Source: Chaetoceros tenuissimus
Taxonomy: Eukaryota; Bacillariophyta; Thalassiosirophyceae; Chaetocerotales; Chaetocerotaceae
Length of the DNA: 56,547 nucleotides
Reading direction: 5' to 3'
Assembly: GCA_021927905.1 (NCBI GenBank)
Contig: BLLK01000034.1
Location: 1-56,547 of the forward strand
The notes below the pieces were generated by a model. The model saw only the letters and a program-made list of their open reading frames with translations, did no database searches and had not been told where the DNA came from. The position numbers were made by a program, and so were the translations under genes. Of the stretch, positions 1-9,848 are shown one piece after another (position 1 is the stretch's first letter; the number at the start of each line of letters is the position of its first letter).

Positions 1-1412
1 ATCTAACTCAGCACCTGCGGTAATGAAAAATATTCCAAGCAATATACCTTCGAATGGTTTGATGTCGGCCTGGATTTGCGGACGAAAACGGTTACCAGCC
101 AATAAGACTCCCGCTGCAAACGCTCCTGTCGATGCTGATAGACCCAAAAAGTCTGCCGTTTGACCCTTTAGTGAAGACAAATTAGTTCCTATGAATATAT
201 GCTGGAAACGCTTGTATGGAAACAGAAAAGACTTACCATTCCAATCGCAACCAATAAAGCTGCAGCAACAAATGTTTCTGTAGACTTTGCGGATGCCACA
301 ACGTCAAAAATAAAACTAAGTAGATATCGCCCCAACAAGAGAACTCCACCAAAACCAAAGACTGCCTTCACAATCAACGCTCCAAACTCTGCTGCTGTTT
401 GTGGTCCAGACCCAGCAAGAACCGGTAAAAGTACGAGCAATGGCGCTACGGCAAGATCTTGCAATAATAAAATACTTAATCCAGCAATACCCTCTGCGCG
501 ATCTTCCCAGCCTTTACTTTTCAATACCGGCAATACAAATGCACTAGAACTCAGCGCTCCAGCCGAAGCAATACAGAAAGCCTGAACTGGTGATGACAAT
601 ATCGGTCTCAATAATTCATCATCGACATTAAGAAAGGAAAATGCATCAAGTGCTTGCAAAATATATGGTCCACCAATCAAAGTACCAAAGAAAAATAATG
701 CCATACTGCTCATAATCTGAAATAATCCCAAGTTTGAAAATGCCTTTAAATCTTTGATGCGATCTGGAGACAAACCTAGACCCTCGTTAAAGAGTAAAAA
801 TAAAATACCAAAGTCTCCCAACTCTAAATCCGCTTCATTGTTGGAAAACATTTGTAGATTGTATGGTCCTAGGATACAGCCAATCAGCAGAAACAATAGT
901 GTAGGATTCATGCCTAATGAATTTGATAATGGGATGACCAATACGGTCACAAATAAAAAAGTTAAAATATCACGCCCTAATGAAGCCAAAGTATCAGCTT
1001 CGATCGAATTAATAACTTGTTCTGTTGGCATAGCTTCTGCAGGAAGAGCATCTAAGGCATGAAGATGTGAATTCGATGATGGCGCAGCATCTGATGTAAT
1101 ATCCAAAGCACTACCGAGAGCATGTAATACTGCATCAACAGGGGCAGGATCTGATAAAGCCACTGAAAGAGATGATAAAAAATCGTGTGTTGCAGATAGC
1201 TGCATATTATTCCCCCTATGTCTTCCATGTAAGTACTTTATTCTGTTGTGATATATATCATGAGAATGTTCTCGCATAGGTCGCACATCAAAAATATTGT
1301 GTCTTATGTTTGCATGACCAAAGGTTGTTGACGGCGACATGAATGCATTTGTCATCATGGATTGACAAACACATAGCAAACTTATTATTTGCATTCTTGA
1401 CCGCCTCTTCAT
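1..1412 (-). CDS. KEA-type K+/H+ antiporter, plastid-targeted (block A, 3' part outside window)
   Basis: This is a monovalent cation:proton antiporter of the CPA2/KEA family. It is multi-membrane-spanning and probably sits in a plastid membrane, exchanging K+ for H+. I start at ATG 1412 because the frame upstream has only non-ATG starts; the protein begins MKRRSRMQ, then a hydrophobic signal stretch ending TNAF-MSP, an ASAF-like diatom plastid motif. A low-complexity Ala/Ser linker precedes the exchanger domain. Typical family stretches are ILFLLFNEGLGLSPDRIKDL and, in the next exon, GAFAAGVLLAGNRFRPQIQA. Exon 1 is 237-1412 and exon 2 runs from about 188 to the left edge, separated by a very short intron (GTAAGT at 236, TAG at 189). 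Canonical splicing (48 nt) leaves exon 2 out of frame; a donor four bases further in (GTCTTT, 44 nt) restores it. It is divergent from CreA, with 386 bp between the two start codons. Confidence 0.85.
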
Positions 1413-1798
1413 TTTTATATTATATGGAAAATATATGAAATCGCAAAATGCGGATTTGTATTGAAGCAATGTTGTACAACTGATGTAAATGAATATGGCT
1501 TGTAGAGAGTCTGTTTTCTGTTGTGAGAAAGCTGCAGAAGAAGCCGATCATTTTCATTGAAGATGACGAAAGATGCTCTTCAAATAGAAATGTATTTTCT
1601 AAATTAGCATATTGACATCTACAAAAATAACGGTAACCGATAACAATGACGCTACAGTTTTGTAAGACGCGATGATCGATGATGGATGACGACGAAAGGA
1701 AAAAGGAAATCTTTTCCACACATCTTTTTGTTTCTCTCCCTCATCTTTTACAATTGAAGACATTGACCATTTACCTACCAATTTCAGGGAAACTAATT
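1413..1798. promoter_or_regulatory. Shared divergent promoter region of KEA and CreA
   Basis: This 386-bp gap lies between the divergent start codons of two plastid-targeted proteins. It is almost identical in block B (49888-50266), apart from a 6-bp difference just before the CreA start region. No canonical TATA box stands out. A shared promoter is inferred from the head-to-head arrangement. Confidence 0.4.
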
Positions 1799-2157
1799 AT
1801 GTACAGATCAGCAGCTTCTCTTCTACTTCTTGTTTCGGGGACTTCAGCGTTTGGAGTTCCAGATGTCCAGAGCGATTGAATCCTAAGGATTTCTTCACTG
1901 ATCCAAGTTATGCATCGGTCACTTGTGCTCGCACTGGTCCAGTTGCTATTGCAGATAATATTGCGAAAGGCAAACAGGGCGAAGAAGTCTTTGAAGAAAA
2001 CAAATCTCTTCTTTTCAAGCAACTTCGAGTTCAAAGAATTTACGACGAAGAGAATAACACTGTTGTTTATGCATCATTCAATACTAGGCTCGATAAAAAC
2101 TCAGATAATAACAAGTCTAGATTCAAGTCATCTGTATGTGCTGTGAATCTAAACTAG
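1799..2157 (+). pseudogene. CreA-family protein, broken by a 238-bp deletion (block A)
   Basis: This is the same gene as the intact copy at 50267-50863. It keeps the signal peptide MYRSAASLLLLVSGTSAF and the start of the mature protein (GVPDVQ). At 1870/1871 it jumps directly to the C-terminal third of the gene. The missing stretch corresponds to 50339-50576, 238 bp, which is not a multiple of three, so translation stops two codons after the junction. The downstream remainder stays open in the original frame to 2157. Only 1 bp of microhomology (G) is visible at the junction. This copy cannot make a CreA domain. Confidence 0.92.
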
Positions 2158-2286
2158 TTAAAATAGGACCGATTATAAAATCAAAGTAAATCGTATTATC
2201 AATGTAAACATGTGCTAAAAAATTGTTCAAGGCAATGCTAGGAAATGACTCATGTGAAAGTTATAAGTAGAAAAGTTCAAATTAAT

Positions 2287-3702
2287 TTACACTAGCGCTC
2301 CATTGTCAGAAGGTTGCAATGGCGCATTCAATGGAGATCCATTGAGGCCTCTCACTCTCCTCATTCTGCGTCCTGCCCTTCTTCTACTACGACGATTTCT
2401 ACGTCTTTCATCAGCAGATAATCTCATCTGTCTTGGTCTACCCTCCAATGGGATATCTCCTGAATCAAAACTATCACCGCTCGTTGGGGATTCATAGCTT
2501 TCAGATAGCTCTAAAGAGGAATTATATGATAGTTCCAAATCTCCAAAACTATCATTATCACCATCGTTTCTTTCATTAGCGTTACCGTCATTTGATCTCG
2601 ATGAGATGGAATCGTTGGACTGTACCCTTGTAAGATTTTGTCTTCTTCTTCTGTTTAGCAGACGACGGATATTTGCAAATGTTCTTGCTCCTGGTGCAAT
2701 CGCATCTTCTGTTGGAGATCCTGGTGGAGGGGACATGGACGAGCTTCGAGGTATCGTTAGAGAAGGATTTGCTTGTTGCTCATCAGTACTTGTTGTGTTT
2801 GAGTTTGTAGCTGTTGAAGAATTTGTATTCTGTTGAGAGCTGGGGAAGAGAGATGCAGATATTGTGGCACGAATGGCTTGAGAAAAAGATTCCGCTGATG
2901 TTGTGAGAGATGCAAGATCTGACAAAGAATATCGACAGGCTGGACAGCTTGCATTGGTTTGCATCCATGGGTCAACGCAGGATTTATGGAACTCGTGATT
3001 ACATGGTAAGCATCTAATCTCATCACCTACTTCATACTCGACAAGGCAAATGGGGCAACAATTTTCGTCGTCCTCATCTGCAAAATCAAAATTCATTGCT
3101 GAGGAATCATTTTCTTCTGATGATGAGGTAGTTTGCTGTTTCGGTTGATTCTCTGTATTTTCGCCAGGCACTCCCTCAGTTTCATACTTCTTTAAAGGTA
3201 AAGTATCTATTATATCTTGACCAAGTCCATTCCTTCCGAAAACACTTCCACCAAGCGTAGGATCTGCATTCAAGGCATCAGCATTCATAGCTTCAATTTC
3301 TTGTCGTCGTTGTGCAACACCACATGCATACGTGAACATCATCGACATCATCATCAAAGTCAATAAAATTACATAGGCTGCTCCAGCATCGGCAATTGGA
3401 CCGTCTTCGCTTCGGACGAGATATTCAACTTTACTTGTTTCTCCAGCAATATTCAAACTCCAAACACCATTAATTTCGGAAGTCTGTCTATATCTCCCGC
3501 CCCATACGAACATATTTCCAAACTGTTCGGACAAAACTGCTGTATGTTCTAATCGAATAGACACTGTTTCAGGCTGAAGTCCACTAAAAGATGCGACATA
3601 CCACACAGAAGGCTGCGAAGTATTTTGTACTGGAGGCATACTTATCATGGTGTCGTCATATACATAACTAACTTCTTGATTGTCGACAGGGTCAATCATC
3701 AT
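2287..3702 (-). CDS. Kelch-like / transmembrane / RING-H2 protein (probable E3 ubiquitin ligase), block A
   Basis: A 471-residue protein from ATG 3702; the frame is open a few codons upstream but without an ATG. The N-terminus carries a Kelch-like strand pattern around LEHTAVL and FVWGGRYRQ. A hydrophobic segment (AAYVILLTLMMMSMMFTYAC) follows, then an acidic linker and a complete RING-H2 finger: CPICLVEYEVGDEIRCLPC, HEFHKSC and CPACR. The tail is Ser/Asn-rich and ends in Arg clusters. RING-H2 fingers recruit E2 ubiquitin-conjugating enzymes, so a membrane-bound E3 ligase is the likely role; its substrate is unknown. Upstream in another frame, 3727-3800 encodes a plausible earlier Kelch strand (GRAYHSVV), suggesting a missed exon or an old frameshift. 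It converges on CreA with 129 bp between. Confidence 0.85.
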   Translation of the reverse strand: MMIDPVDNQEVSYVYDDTMISMPPVQNTSQPSVWYVASFSGLQPETVSIRLEHTAVLSEQFGNMFVWGGRYRQTSEINGVWSLNIAGETSKVEYLVRSEDGPIADAGAAYVILLTLMMMSMMFTYACGVAQRRQEIEAMNADALNADPTLGGSVFGRNGLGQDIIDTLPLKKYETEGVPGENTENQPKQQTTSSSEENDSSAMNFDFADEDDENCCPICLVEYEVGDEIRCLPCNHEFHKSCVDPWMQTNASCPACRYSLSDLASLTTSAESFSQAIRATISASLFPSSQQNTNSSTATNSNTTSTDEQQANPSLTIPRSSSMSPPPGSPTEDAIAPGARTFANIRRLLNRRRRQNLTRVQSNDSISSRSNDGNANERNDGDNDSFGDLELSYNSSLELSESYESPTSGDSFDSGDIPLEGRPRQMRLSADERRRNRRSRRRAGRRMRRVRGLNGSPLNAPLQPSDNGALV

Positions 3703-3914
3703 TTTGTAGCCCCCAAAAGAGGCCAATATTGTTTCCTCTCTAGCTCTCTATTGTCTAACTTCCATCCAACAACAGAATGATATGCACGACCGATCCACAT
3801 TTCACAGTATTTTTTTTCTTTCCAGTGTTGATTTCGCCTTTCTTTGGTCGTGGATTCCCATAGTTGCTACATTGAAAACTTGTGCTACTATCACATGTCC
3901 AAGAAAAAATAAAA

Positions 3915-4181
3915 TCAGAAGCAGTAGAAATTTGTTAATGTCCGCTCAAATTCCTTTCGCTCCCAAACAGAGCCAATGGGGAAACACAGCGCAGCCTTCT
4001 CCTCCAAGGTCTTGTCATCGAGATTCATTGCTTCATTTATATCCATGCCTTGTGGAGGGTCATCTTTGAAGGGTGCTGACTTGAATAAAACATCTTTTTC
4101 ATCAGGAACCGCAGCCAAAATGTTAGTTGGCACATTCTGTTTGAAGTCTCCAGTGAAGCGAATTGGATTTTGACGGACCAT
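3915..4181 (-). CDS. Small hypothetical protein, possibly first exon of a larger gene (block A)
   Basis: An 88-codon ORF from ATG 4181, starting MVRQNPIRFTGDFKQNVPTN. The composition is protein-like, with an acidic middle (PPQGMDINEAMNLDD) and CFPIGSVWERKEF near the end. I recognise no domain. It lies upstream of the RING gene on the same strand, so it may be an exon of that gene or of an independent short gene. In block B the same frame has a TAG stop where this copy reads Glu (LEEK), so either the B copy is inactivated or the ORF is not under constraint. Confidence 0.35.
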   Translation of the reverse strand: MVRQNPIRFTGDFKQNVPTNILAAVPDEKDVLFKSAPFKDDPPQGMDINEAMNLDDKTLEEKAALCFPIGSVWERKEFERTLTNFYCF

Positions 4182-4602
4182 ATTGCATTAAATGATAACA
4201 TGTGTTGATCGATATCATATTGCAATGAATATTGATAGCAAAACTATTTCCACGGTAAGCCCAAGGCATTTCACGGTGCATATATTTTTCATATGTAATG
4301 TGAATGGTAACATCACTACATCGAAGTTGCATGTCGCAGGAATAGCTACAACCTCACTGAATCAATTGTAAAAGTCAATTCTCATTGTTGTACGGAGTTG
4401 GAGAAGCAGTGAATGAATACATAATGATAGTAGTAGGAGAGCAATTGCATGGCGTGCTTTATTCTTTGCAATGTATTGTACATTACTCGTATCATAATAC
4501 ACAACACATGATGTGTGGTTGAGAAGAAGGACAGGCTAACAAATATGAGAGTTTTATTGACACTTGTCATACGACAAAAGATATACGGGATTGACCTGGG
4601 AA

Positions 4603-4610
4603 TGACGTCA
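4603..4610. promoter_or_regulatory. CRE-like palindrome TGACGTCA upstream of HSF-domain gene
   Basis: A perfect TGACGTCA sits about 240 bp upstream of the HSF-domain start codon and is conserved in block B at 53317-53324. TGACGT elements are known CO2/cAMP-responsive sites in diatom promoters (bZIP binding). Function here is inferred from sequence and position only. Confidence 0.4.
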
Positions 4611-4676
4611 TTAACGGCAACCTAACGACTGAATGCACACTGCCTGTACTACTGACTCTCAACCTTGAAGACTCTA

Positions 4677-4706
4677 GTACGTACTGTACAGACGATTGTA
4701 CGTACT
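4677..4706. promoter_or_regulatory. Inverted repeat AGTACGTAC...GTACGTACT upstream of HSF-domain gene
   Basis: Two 9-bp arms (4677-4685, 4698-4706) form a perfect inverted repeat with a 12-bp spacer, about 150 bp upstream of the HSF start. It is conserved in block B (53397-53426). It could bind a dimeric factor or form a small hairpin in the 5' UTR. Confidence 0.35.
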
Positions 4707-4852
4707 AAAATTGTGATACAGTACCTTGCATACATTTTTAACATTTAACATCCTTCCTCCTTCTAAGCTTCTCTTCCTTGACCCCAAGCAAAAGCAAGTA
4801 AATAAACTCGTCTCTATAACTTGTGTAAATTGATCAATCAACAAATTTCACT

Positions 4853-7800
4853 ATGAACTCTAACTCTTCACATCCACACACAAACTTAGGAAGAAGACTG
4901 AAAGGAACAGAAAGGGCAATGGGAAGCGTTGCTGAGTTTCAAAGCACTTCTATGAAACCTGGCCATACTTCTGCTCCTAGCTCGACTCTAAACAATACAC
5001 CTCTATTTGATGATATAAATTACTTTGAACCGACAGAAGAGAGAAGAACAAATTACAAACGAAACAATCCTTATTCTCATGCCGGGAATACTAGAGATAA
5101 AACTGAACCAAATCAATTCAGAGAGATTGCTGAAAAAAATCAATTCAAGAAACAAAGATCCAACGGAATTGAAGATGAAACCAATATCAACATGCCGTTC
5201 TATGATTTTCCAGAACCATATGATCATTCCTATCAATTTGATGATAGAAATATGCATATCTCGGACAAGAAAATGAGTGCTTCTTCGACTAGTCATACGC
5301 CACTTCCATATTTGCCTAGTGACAATATAGACCGTCATCATCAGCAGCTACAACAGCAGAAGGACCAGAGAGCTTCTTCATATTCCTATAATCATCATCT
5401 GTCTGCTATCAATCATCCTGACACATCTGTAGCCCATGATCATATTACTGCTCGGTATGATAATGATGATGATGGGAATATGCATATCTCCGACAAGAAA
5501 AGGAGTGCTTCTTCGAGTAGTCATAAGCAACCTTCGATTTTCACTAGTGACAAAATAGACCGTCATCATCAGCAGCTACAACAGCAGAAGGATCGGAGAG
5601 TTTCTTCATATTCCTATAATCATCATCCGTCTGCTGTCAATCATCCTGACACATCTGTAGCCCATGGTAACGATGATACTAAGCGGTATGATAATAATGA
5701 TGGGAATATGCATATCTCCGACAAGAAGAGGAGTGCTTCTTCGACTAGTCATGCGCAATCTTCAGCTTTTACCTCTCGCAATATGGACCGTCATCATCAG
5801 CAGCTACAACAGCAGAAGGACCAGAGAGCTTCTTCATCTTCCTATAATTATCATCATCTGTCTGCTATCAATCATCCTGACACATCTGTAGCCCATGATC
5901 ATATTACTGCTCGGTATGATAATGCTGATGATGGGAATATGCATATCTCCGACAAGAAAAGGAGTGCTTCTTCGAGTAGTCATAAGCAACCTTCGATTTT
6001 CACTAGTGACAAAATAGACCGTCATCATCAGCAGCTACAACAGCAGAAGGATCGGAGAGTTTCTTCATATTCCTATAATCATCATCCGTCTGCTGTCAAT
6101 CATCCTGACACATCTGTAGCCCATGGTAACGATGATACTAAGCGGTATGATAATAATGATGGGAATATGCATATCTCCGACAAGAAGAGGAGTGCTTCTT
6201 CGACTAGTCATACGCAACCTCCATATTTTACCTCTCGCAATATGGACCGTCATCATCAGCAGCTACAACAGCAGAAGGACCAGAGAGCTTCTTCATCTTC
6301 CTATAATCATCATCATCTGTCTGCTATCAATCATCCTGACACATCTGTAGCCCATGATCATATTACTGCTCGGTATGATAATGCTGATGATGGGAATATG
6401 CATATCTCCGACAAGAAAAGGAGTGCTTCTTCGAGTAGTCATAAGCAACCTTCGATTTTCACTAGTGACAAAATAGACCGTCATCATCAGCAGCTACAAC
6501 AGCAGAAGGATCGGAGAGTTTCTTCATATTCCTATAATCATCATCCGTCTGCTGTCAATCATCCTGACACATCTGTAGCCCATGGTAACGATGATACTAA
6601 GCGGTATGATGATGATGATAGAAATATGCATATCTCCGACAAGAAGAGGAGTGCTTCTTCGAGTAGTCATACGCAACCTCCATATTTTACTAGTGACAAA
6701 ATAGACCGTCATGACCAACAAGTACAACAGCAGAAGGATCAGAGAGCTTCTTCATCTTCCTATAATTATCATCCTCCTGCATCCAATCACCCTTCTTCTG
6801 CTTTCAATCATCCTGACACATCTGTAGCCCATGATGACGAAATTGCTCGGTACAATGATACTGCTTGGCATGATAATAATGATAGGAATATGCATATCTC
6901 CGACAAGAAAAGGAGTGCTTTCTCGAGTAGTCATACGCAACCTCCATATTTTGCTACTCACAATATGGACCGTCATCAACACCTACAACAGCAGAAGGAT
7001 CACAGAGCTTCTTCATACTCGTACAATCATTCTTCTGCTGTCAATCATCCTGACACATCTGTAGCTAATGATCATGCTATTGCTCGGTATGATAATGATG
7101 ATAGGATTATGCGTGTGTACGACAAGAGGAGGAGTGCTTCTTCAAGTAGCCATACGTCACCTACAGCTTTTGCTCCTCACAATAATTACAATCAGCACCA
7201 ACAGCAGAAGGATCAGAGAGCTTCTACATACTCGTACAACCATCCGTATAACATCAAGGATTCTACCAGTTGTTTGGATGCTGTACCAGATGAGGTACAT
7301 GTTGAAATCAATCGAACATTTACTCCGCAGAAGGATCAGAATAAGTACATTGAGTCGAAGAATCGAGATCATGTACAATATCGACATTTGCATCAACATC
7401 CAAATCGACATGATGGAAGAAATGATTGTGAAAGTACTCATGATGAATCGAAAATGAGTCTCTTCGAAAAAAGTTCTTCTAGAAGTCAAACACCACTTGA
7501 AACATCTCCCACAAACAAGCATTGCTATCATAGTCCAAAATTGGATCAGAGAGCTTCTTCATACTCGCACAATCCTCCAGGCAGTAACTATTCATTGCCC
7601 GATACGTATGATCGCTACTTCAATGCAACATTCTTGACTGATGATCCAAAGTATCTCGAAAAGTCAAAAGAAAGAATGATGTCATCTCAAAATTTTCTTC
7701 GAGGAAAGATTGCAGCTACCCGGGCTCATGTTGAGGCTCTTCAAAATGTCGAAACTCAGCTAAATGTCAAAGGTGATATTCCCATGACTTCCAAGAGCAA

Positions 7801-8665
7801 CCTCCTTCAGTGTGATATTTTTGAACAGAGACAAAGTAATCAGGCCGATACATTTCAACAGAGTGATTTCAGTTACGAGATGATTCCTGATTCTGCAGTT
7901 CTCTTTATACCTGATTCATCATCGAGAAAGAAAGAAGAAGAAATGAGACAACGTACAAATCAACCTAACTCTGAATTTGAAACACAGAAACAAATTTCAA
8001 CTGAAAGACAAGACACAAACTGCTTTCCAAATAATGCATTTATAGATGTTCAAGGTAGAGAAAGGGATGTTAACAAGACACACTTCAAAGCCATAAGGTC
8101 AAGAGAGAAAGTATCATCTGATGAAGTCCACCAACATGCTAGATCTGATCTCAGAAACAACACATCAAATGTAACTATGCCTTGTTCTAATATATTTGCA
8201 CGATTGTATTCTCCAGTAGATACAACTTGTTCTAGTATATCTTCGATAGAAATAGCCAACTTATCATCGACATCATTCCAAGCTCCAGGTCGACCATCTA
8301 TGTATCATGACCTTGGCAAAGTCTCAGATAGTGCAGTTTCTTTGAGAAGGAAGAAAGGCAGCGCAGATCAACTATTTCCTGGGAAGTTGTTCAAATTGCT
8401 TGAATGGGAATCCAACGACAGCCCTGATGCTATCGTCTCTTGGATTCTTGAAGGTCGCGCTTTCATTGTGAGAAAGCCGGAACAATTTACCAAAAAAATC
8501 ATGCCAAAATATTTCGACCAGACCAAGTTCAGTTCATTCCAGAAGCAACTGTATAAATACAGTTTTGATCGGATCAAAGAAGGAGAGGGTTCTGGAGGAT
8601 ATTCCCACGTGCTTTTTCGAAGGGATAATCCCCATCTCTGTATGAACATGGTTCGTAAAAAGTGA
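4853..8665 (+). CDS. HSF DNA-binding-domain protein with long tandem-repeat region (block A)
   Basis: A single 1270-residue ORF. About 130 N-terminal residues precede roughly nine copies of a 70-80-residue repeat (about 160-800), each with QQKD-[QRH]-R-[AV]-S, SxYNH, NHPDTSVA and SDKKRSASSSSH, rich in His, Gln, Ser and Asp and probably disordered. A further linker of about 370 residues leads to an HSF-type domain at the extreme C-terminus (about 1173-1265): LFPGKLFKLLEW, IVSWILEGRAFIV and the recognition-helix region FSSFQKQLYKYSF. HSF domains are winged-helix DNA binders and are greatly expanded in diatoms. The domain normally lies near the N-terminus, so the C-terminal position is unusual. 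No oligomerisation coiled coil follows it. A nuclear transcription regulator is inferred; its targets are unknown. Confidence 0.88.
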   Translation: MNSNSSHPHTNLGRRLKGTERAMGSVAEFQSTSMKPGHTSAPSSTLNNTPLFDDINYFEPTEERRTNYKRNNPYSHAGNTRDKTEPNQFREIAEKNQFKKQRSNGIEDETNINMPFYDFPEPYDHSYQFDDRNMHISDKKMSASSTSHTPLPYLPSDNIDRHHQQLQQQKDQRASSYSYNHHLSAINHPDTSVAHDHITARYDNDDDGNMHISDKKRSASSSSHKQPSIFTSDKIDRHHQQLQQQKDRRVSSYSYNHHPSAVNHPDTSVAHGNDDTKRYDNNDGNMHISDKKRSASSTSHAQSSAFTSRNMDRHHQQLQQQKDQRASSSSYNYHHLSAINHPDTSVAHDHITARYDNADDGNMHISDKKRSASSSSHKQPSIFTSDKIDRHHQQLQQQKDRRVSSYSYNHHPSAVNHPDTSVAHGNDDTKRYDNNDGNMHISDKKRSASSTSHTQPPYFTSRNMDRHHQQLQQQKDQRASSSSYNHHHLSAINHPDTSVAHDHITARYDNADDGNMHISDKKRSASSSSHKQPSIFTSDKIDRHHQQLQQQKDRRVSSYSYNHHPSAVNHPDTSVAHGNDDTKRYDDDDRNMHISDKKRSASSSSHTQPPYFTSDKIDRHDQQVQQQKDQRASSSSYNYHPPASNHPSSAFNHPDTSVAHDDEIARYNDTAWHDNNDRNMHISDKKRSAFSSSHTQPPYFATHNMDRHQHLQQQKDHRASSYSYNHSSAVNHPDTSVANDHAIARYDNDDRIMRVYDKRRSASSSSHTSPTAFAPHNNYNQHQQQKDQRASTYSYNHPYNIKDSTSCLDAVPDEVHVEINRTFTPQKDQNKYIESKNRDHVQYRHLHQHPNRHDGRNDCESTHDESKMSLFEKSSSRSQTPLETSPTNKHCYHSPKLDQRASSYSHNPPGSNYSLPDTYDRYFNATFLTDDPKYLEKSKERMMSSQNFLRGKIAATRAHVEALQNVETQLNVKGDIPMTSKSNLLQCDIFEQRQSNQADTFQQSDFSYEMIPDSAVLFIPDSSSRKKEEEMRQRTNQPNSEFETQKQISTERQDTNCFPNNAFIDVQGRERDVNKTHFKAIRSREKVSSDEVHQHARSDLRNNTSNVTMPCSNIFARLYSPVDTTCSSISSIEIANLSSTSFQAPGRPSMYHDLGKVSDSAVSLRRKKGSADQLFPGKLFKLLEWESNDSPDAIVSWILEGRAFIVRKPEQFTKKIMPKYFDQTKFSSFQKQLYKYSFDRIKEGEGSGGYSHVLFRRDNPHLCMNMVRKK
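5330..7240 (+). repeat. Coding tandem-repeat array with a 459-bp higher-order unit
   Basis: Nine related repeats lie inside the HSF-domain ORF. Repeats 1-6 form three near-identical pairs: identical stretches starting with GGGAATATGCATATCTCCG fall at 5474, 5933 and 6392, an exact 459-bp period (153 residues, two sub-repeats). Repeats 7-9 are more diverged. Every length change is a multiple of three. The block-B array (about 54040-55940) has about the same number of units but lacks the 459-bp duplication. Confidence 0.92.
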
Positions 8666-9848
8666 AGAGTGTTTAAAAAATCACAAGAGTTGAGGTCAGG
8701 AAAATAAGTTGACTCTGAGAGCTATTCAAGAATATACTAATTTTGGAAAGGATGAAAACAAGAAATAATTAACCACGAAAAAATCATGTACATAAAATTC
8801 AAAAAGGATGTACCATTTTCAATCCAAGCACACTTGCGCAAATCTATGTCTATTTCATAATCTAACACTTGATACCAAATACGGTCTTGAGAATGCGTGT
8901 GTCATATTATTTCTTCTTTCTACATCACTTGTAGCTAGAATATTTGTTATGCTGCTAGATAAACCTACAGTTACAAGAGCAAATAATTGCAAGAAGAGGA
9001 TTGAATTGCAGAAAAATTTCCTTGTCATTGCAAGAATATTCTGCTCAAAATGACAGTAGCATTGACACGGTGAATGAAGCTTTCATCCAAGAACGATGGT
9101 TTTCAATATGAAGAATCTTTGTTCGAGAAGAAAGGGAATAAGCCACGAAGTACAAATGAACATGATTTTTTGACAAGTAAATAGAAAGTAAAATACCTTA
9201 GATGTACTTAAATTTTTGTAAATGATAGTAAGTACCATGATGCTTTTGAAGAAAAAAATATTACGCACTGTTGGAATTCAGACAATGACGACCGGAGAAG
9301 AGAGGTAGAGCCCCGATGTAGCCTCAGGTTACCGAAAAAAAAGGATTCTGAGCATGCTATGAAGACTACATTCTGTTAACTAGATCGAGGCCAATCTATT
9401 CTCGAAGAATATCAATATAGACAAAGTCTTCAATCAGTGCACGTGTGTTTGCTTTTCTAGCTGATGTAATTCGTAAGAGACTGATTGATTTGAAACTTCT
9501 AGATCAAATAGAAAATATTGCACGAAAAGAGGGAATTAAAGTACGAGTAAAACATATATATTATTTTTATGGTATTTTTGGCTACTGAACTTTCACCAGT
9601 CAAAACCAACAAAGATAGAAATCGATAAAAACTTGTGTACAGGCAAAGCTGCCTAACAAGTAAGGAAACAGTATTTCAAACTATGCAAACTGCGGGGAGA
9701 ACTCAAGCATCTACGAAAGAATGCGGTTCTTCAACCTCACACAGATGAAAGAATGCAGAATATGATATGTAAACTTGTTGAAAAGTTGCTCTGAAATGCA
9801 AACATAAAGTCACGCATCATGCATCTTTACAACTCTCACAGGACGTTT
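8666..9848. other. Intergenic, with decayed 3'-flank repeats
   Basis: I see no convincing gene here. About 9280-9490 resembles 36300-36480 (shared words include AGAGCCCCG, GCTATGAAGA and TCTAGCTGAT), with a weaker relative near 20430. About 9540-9850 resembles 31230-31530 and, in part, 20990-21030. These appear to be 3' flanks copied along with the glycosyltransferase genes. Confidence 0.5.

Larger units (their letters stand above)
319..7860 (+). repeat. Segmental duplication, block A
   Basis: Block A matches 48793-56547 in direct orientation. The match begins abruptly at AGTAGATATCGCC (319 here, 48793 in B) and in B runs to the window edge, which corresponds to 7860 here. Gene order and strands are identical. 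Identity by eye is very high from KEA through the HSF start, drops in the HSF repeat array and rises again after it. Main indels: block A lacks 238 bp of CreA; block B has a 7-bp tandem duplication in the RING gene. Confidence 0.95.

Noticed and set aside
5378-7064. Met/Ile-rich ORFs on both strands inside the HSF gene
   Set aside because: Out-of-frame readings of the coding tandem repeat.
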